From Flavobacteriales bacterium (GTDB lineage Bacteria > Bacteroidota > Bacteroidia > Flavobacteriales > Flavobacteriaceae), in assembly GCA_017303755.1 (NCBI GenBank), contig JAFLBS010000003.1, forward strand, positions 62,001 through 126,000: 64,000 bases of DNA. Reading direction: 5' to 3'. A model generated the notes under the pieces. That model searched no databases, was not told where the DNA came from, and saw nothing but the letters and a program-made list of their open reading frames with translations. This document shows positions 61,240 to 64,000 of the stretch, one piece after another (the first letter of the stretch is position 1; each line of letters begins with the position of its first letter). Both the position numbers and the translations under genes were made by a program.

Positions 61240-61341
61240 AGAAGCTATTCCGGCTATACGTTCCAATCTTTTATTTAAATTGCAACGGGTTTAAACCCAT
61301 GGCAATTTAAATAAAAGGATTTACACTTCTATCCGGGCTAG
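61240..61341 (-). repeat. intergenic repeat family, copy F
   Basis: On the minus strand it starts CTAGCCCGGATAGAAGTG, has a 15-bp inverted repeat (61269-61283 with 61302-61316; TTTTATTTAAATTGC and its complement) and ends GATTGGAACGTATAGCCGGA followed by ATAGCTTCT. The core differs from copies A-E but the ends agree. Confidence 0.65.
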
Positions 61342-61384
61342 TTGCCCTAATTTTCATATTATTGTACATCGTAAAATTGAAGCT

Positions 61385-61900
61385 ATGAAAAATAAGAACG
61401 TAATTATTGCGATTTTTGCTGTACTTACACTAATTGTCTCTTGCAAGAATGAGTCTCAAATCGAAGTTTTTGGCATGAAAACCAAGAAAAAATACTTACA
61501 ATTGGAAAAAGCCAAATGGTTTATTGGCAATTGGGAAAATGTAACAAAAGAATCGGTTTCAAGGGAAATCTGGAGTCAAAAAAACGACAGTACATTGTTT
61601 GGTGAAAGCTTTACAACTGTAGAAAAAGACACTGTTTTTTATGAACAAATGGATTTAGTACAACGCAACGATAGTTTGATTTGCATCATTTCTGTAAAAG
61701 GCCAAAACAAAGAAGAACCCGTTTCATTTTACATGACCAAATCAACTGAAAATCAGATCATTTTTGAGAATCCGAAGCACGATTTTCCCAACAAAATTGA
61801 ATACAATAAAATTGGCAATGACAGTATTTTTGCCAAAATTTATGGTATTGATAACGGAAAAGAAATGGCTATTGATTTCCCAATGAAACGCACCAAGTAA
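61385..61900 (+). CDS. DUF6265 lipoprotein (copy 1)
   Basis: A 171-residue lipoprotein with lipobox Cys20 (LIVSC). The mature sequence matches the DUF6265 lipocalin-like barrel: KAKWFIGNWENVTKES, REIWSQKNDSTLFGESFTT, FYEQMDLVQRNDSLICIISV, ENPKHDFPNKIEYN. A Cys-free barrel of this size may bind a small hydrophobic ligand. The next gene is a clear paralogue. No function is established for the family. Confidence 0.85.
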   Translation: MKNKNVIIAIFAVLTLIVSCKNESQIEVFGMKTKKKYLQLEKAKWFIGNWENVTKESVSREIWSQKNDSTLFGESFTTVEKDTVFYEQMDLVQRNDSLICIISVKGQNKEEPVSFYMTKSTENQIIFENPKHDFPNKIEYNKIGNDSIFAKIYGIDNGKEMAIDFPMKRTK

Positions 61901-61948
61901 TTGTGCAATTCAAACTTTATTTATACTATTGTGTCGAATTAAGTAATG

Positions 61949-62461
61949 ATGAAGAAAATCTATATAGTTAGTATTGTTTGTGCTTTGTTTTTTTTACACT
62001 CGTGTAAGAAATACGATGCCAATGGCAATGAAATCATTTTTGAAGAATTGTACAAAGCACATTGGGTTTTGGGCGATTGGCAAATGGAAGACAGTTTGGG
62101 TGTTTTAACCGAATCGTGGACACAAATTGACGACAGTACTTACAACGGTTCAACGTATTATATAAAAAATAAAAAAGATACTATTCATTTTGAAACAATG
62201 GAATTAATGCAAAATGAAGATCTTTTGATTTACACTTCAACCGTTAAAGGCGAAAATGGCAATCAAGCTGTTTCGTATCGGCTAACAGAAGACAATGACA
62301 GCTTATTGGTTTTTGAAAATAAAAAACATGATTATCCTCAAAAAATAGCCTATTCTAAAGAGAATGACAGTACGATTAAAGCTGTAATTCAAGGCATTCA
62401 AAACAAGAAACAAAAAACGGATAGTTACCTTTTCAAGAAACTTCCAAAAGAAAAGAAATAA
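61949..62461 (+). CDS. DUF6265 lipoprotein (copy 2)
   Basis: A 170-residue lipoprotein with lipobox (FFLHSC) and the same family pattern as the gene before it: KAHWVLGDWQMEDSLGVLTE, ESWTQIDDSTYNGSTYYIKN, FETMELMQNEDLLIYTSTVK, and ENKKHDYPQKIAYS. An ATG at 61946 adds one Met. The two copies are 48 bases apart and lie in the same direction, showing a tandem duplication that has diverged considerably. The function is unknown. Confidence 0.85.
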   Translation: MKKIYIVSIVCALFFLHSCKKYDANGNEIIFEELYKAHWVLGDWQMEDSLGVLTESWTQIDDSTYNGSTYYIKNKKDTIHFETMELMQNEDLLIYTSTVKGENGNQAVSYRLTEDNDSLLVFENKKHDYPQKIAYSKENDSTIKAVIQGIQNKKQKTDSYLFKKLPKEKK

Positions 62462-62551
62462 ACGTCTCACCACATAAACTTGTCAATTGGCAAGTTTTTT
62501 TATTCCTAATTTACACTAAATCAATTTCCTAAAAAAGAACAAATGTTAATT

Positions 62552-62570
62552 ATTTATATTTATTCTAAAT
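62552..62570 (+). promoter_or_regulatory. Fur-like inverted repeat, site 1
   Basis: ATTTATATT-T-ATTCTAAAT fits an ATTTAGAAT-N-ATTCTAAAT inverted repeat with two mismatches in the left half. It ends five bases before the -33 region of the receptor promoter. Confidence 0.55.
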
Positions 62571-62575
62571 AAACT

Positions 62576-62605
62576 TTGTAGAACAAAATTTCGTATCTAT
62601 ATTTG
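62576..62605 (+). promoter_or_regulatory. promoter of the TonB-dependent receptor
   Basis: TTG at 62576-62578, exactly 19 bases, then TATATTTG at 62598-62605: a consensus Bacteroidetes promoter. It lies between two Fur-like sites. Confidence 0.8.
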
Positions 62606-62612
62606 CATCGTT

Positions 62613-62631
62613 ATTTTTAATTATTCTAAAT
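62613..62631 (+). promoter_or_regulatory. Fur-like inverted repeat, site 2
   Basis: ATTTTTAAT-T-ATTCTAAAT has two mismatches to the same inverted repeat. It ends two bases before the receptor start codon, so bound protein would block early transcription. Confidence 0.55.
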
Positions 62632-62633
62632 AA

Positions 62634-64000
62634 ATGTTCAAATATACCCTACCCTTCGTTTTAATTCTATTGTTTAGCACTCCTAATTTTGCACAAGAAA
62701 TAGCAACTAATGAAACCGATTTCATCTTTAATGATACTGTAAAAAACAGTAAAGGAGAACTACTTAACGAAGTAATCATCTCTTTAAATCCTTTTAAAAC
62801 ACCAGTTAATGTTACTCGAAGCAACATCAAACCAATGGATTTACCGCAAGGAATTCAAACAGTTGATAAGTCTGTAATTTACCAGCAACAAGCGCTTCGT
62901 TTGAGTGATGTTGTCAAGAATATAAACGGAGCATATGTTGGTTCTGCTCGCGGAGGAGCACAAGAATCGTTCTGGTCACGCGGTTATGACTTGAGTGCCA
63001 ATAACATTTTTAAAAATGGATTCCGAATGAGTAGTGGCTCGTTTCCTGAAGTTGCTTCACTCGAGCGAGTAGAATACCTAAAAGGAAATTCAGCACTTTT
63101 ATTCGGGAACGTGGTTCCTGGTGGAGTTGTAAATTTAGTTTCTAAAATACCGCAATTCAATTTTGGTGGAGAAATTTCGTTCCAAACAGCCAGCTACAAT
63201 TTTTACAAACCTACTCTTGATATTTATGGACCATTAAGTAAATCAATTGCTTATCGAATTAACGCTGTTTATGAAAACTCCGAAAGCTTTAGAGACGTGG
63301 TTCAACGAGAGCGCATGTACATCAACCCATCATTTTTATTTAAAATTTCTCCAAAAACCGAGTTTATAGTACAAGGTGATTATTTGAACGACGATTGGAC
63401 ACCCGATTTTGGTACTGCAATGATTGGAAAAGAAATTATTGATTTGCCACGGAATTTATATATGGGAGCCGATTGGTCTAACGGAAATACAAGACAAACT
63501 ACAGCTTCTGGCTTACTAAAACATAGTTTTAATACCAATTGGAAATTAGTTTTCAACTCTTCTTTTCAGGATTATGACCGCGAATGGAAAGGAACTGAAC
63601 GCATACAACCAGCAGCGGATGGTACATGGAATCGTCCTTTAGGTCAAGCCAAAAATACCGAACGTATCTTAGCTGATCAAATCAGTCTTTCGGGTACATT
63701 TGAAACTTTTTCACTTAAACATCAACTATTCACAGGTGCCGATTGGGAAAATTCATTCACTGAAGCCTATACTTTTGCCTTCACTCCAGCAACTTATGGA
63801 AACGGAAATGTATTTAATTTTGACAACTTTGACCAAGGTTCGGGAATCATACCCGAATCTCAAACTACCCGTTTGGTTGAAACTGAAACCAGTCGATTTG
63901 GTGCTTATGCTCAAGATTTAATTTCGTTTCCAAAATACTTCAAACTTTTACTAGGATTACGCTGGTCATGGCAAGAAGCCGAAACAACAACTTCAACTTA
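62634..64000 (+). CDS. TonB-dependent siderophore receptor (3' truncated by window)
   Basis: The frame is open from ATG at 62634 to the window end, giving the first 455 residues. Signal peptide: MFKYTLPFVLILLFSTPNFA. The plug domain includes DLPQGIQTVDKSVIYQQQAL, RLSDVVKNINGAYVGSARGG, FWSRGYDLSANNIFKNGFRM and SLERVEYLKGNSALLFGNVV plus PGGVVNLVSK, the FhuA/FpvA siderophore-receptor class. Barrel strands follow. It imports ferric siderophores with TonB energy. A consensus promoter and two Fur-like sites precede it, which fits iron control. Confidence 0.93.
   Translation, partial: MFKYTLPFVLILLFSTPNFAQEIATNETDFIFNDTVKNSKGELLNEVIISLNPFKTPVNVTRSNIKPMDLPQGIQTVDKSVIYQQQALRLSDVVKNINGAYVGSARGGAQESFWSRGYDLSANNIFKNGFRMSSGSFPEVASLERVEYLKGNSALLFGNVVPGGVVNLVSKIPQFNFGGEISFQTASYNFYKPTLDIYGPLSKSIAYRINAVYENSESFRDVVQRERMYINPSFLFKISPKTEFIVQGDYLNDDWTPDFGTAMIGKEIIDLPRNLYMGADWSNGNTRQTTASGLLKHSFNTNWKLVFNSSFQDYDREWKGTERIQPAADGTWNRPLGQAKNTERILADQISLSGTFETFSLKHQLFTGADWENSFTEAYTFAFTPATYGNGNVFNFDNFDQGSGIIPESQTTRLVETETSRFGAYAQDLISFPKYFKLLLGLRWSWQEAETTTST

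Overview
The window is low-GC chromosomal DNA of a Flavobacteriaceae bacterium, most likely Flavobacterium. Supporting signs are Bacteroidetes promoter elements of the TTG-N19-TAnnTTTG type, many MKK-type lipoproteins, secreted proteins with type IX (T9SS) C-terminal sorting domains, a type III glutamine synthetase, a zeaxanthin-type carotenoid cluster, and intergenic repeats of a kind common in this genus.

Layout. 1-3.7 kb: end of a split transketolase, FKBP lipoprotein, S4 RNA-binding protein, TPMT-like methyltransferase, phosphoribosyltransferase, aroK. 3.8-4.2 kb: tRNA-Lys, tRNA-Lys, tRNA-Leu. 4.3-8.4 kb: a CarH-like B12/MerR regulator followed by crtI, crtB and crtZ. 8.6-10.7 kb: ECF sigma factor, probable anti-sigma protein and two DUF4252 proteins. 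11-13.5 kb: an orphan gene bracketed by repeats and an S41 protease. 13.5-21.3 kb: a vitamin B12 uptake region (BtuG-like propeller, BtuB receptor, cobalamin riboswitch, btuF, btuC, btuD), with a GxxExxY gene bounded by perfect 22-bp inverted repeats lying between btuC and btuD. 21.2-26.1 kb: housekeeping (trmL, a pseudouridine synthase, rmuC) and conserved hypotheticals. 26.2-34 kb: c-type haem lipoproteins, twin VCBS/ASPIC-UnbV T9SS proteins, DUF5777 barrel, YceI. 34-35 kb: Kir channel. 35.2-38.6 kb: an accessory island of three unrecognised genes, the last of which looks like a diverged member of the tRNA-guanine transglycosylase fold. 38.6-42 kb: purM-like gene, a composite repeat region, two OmpA proteins. 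42.1-47 kb: tandem family of secreted proteins sharing one N-terminal domain with different repeat-rich C-termini. 47-64 kb: glnA (GSIII), small conserved genes, esterase, icmF, DUF4197, a BtuF-like protein without a signal peptide, pyrF, a frameshifted barrel gene, prfA, twin DUF6265 lipoproteins and the start of a TonB-dependent siderophore receptor preceded by Fur-like sites.

Vitamin B12 is a recurring theme: a riboswitch-controlled uptake system, a B12-dependent acyl-CoA mutase (icmF) and a B12-binding regulator of carotenoid genes lie in one 64-kb stretch, while no cobalamin synthesis gene is seen here. The most novel-looking items are the TGT-fold island, the GxxExxY inverted-repeat element, and a family of intergenic repeats with conserved ends and variable hairpin cores.
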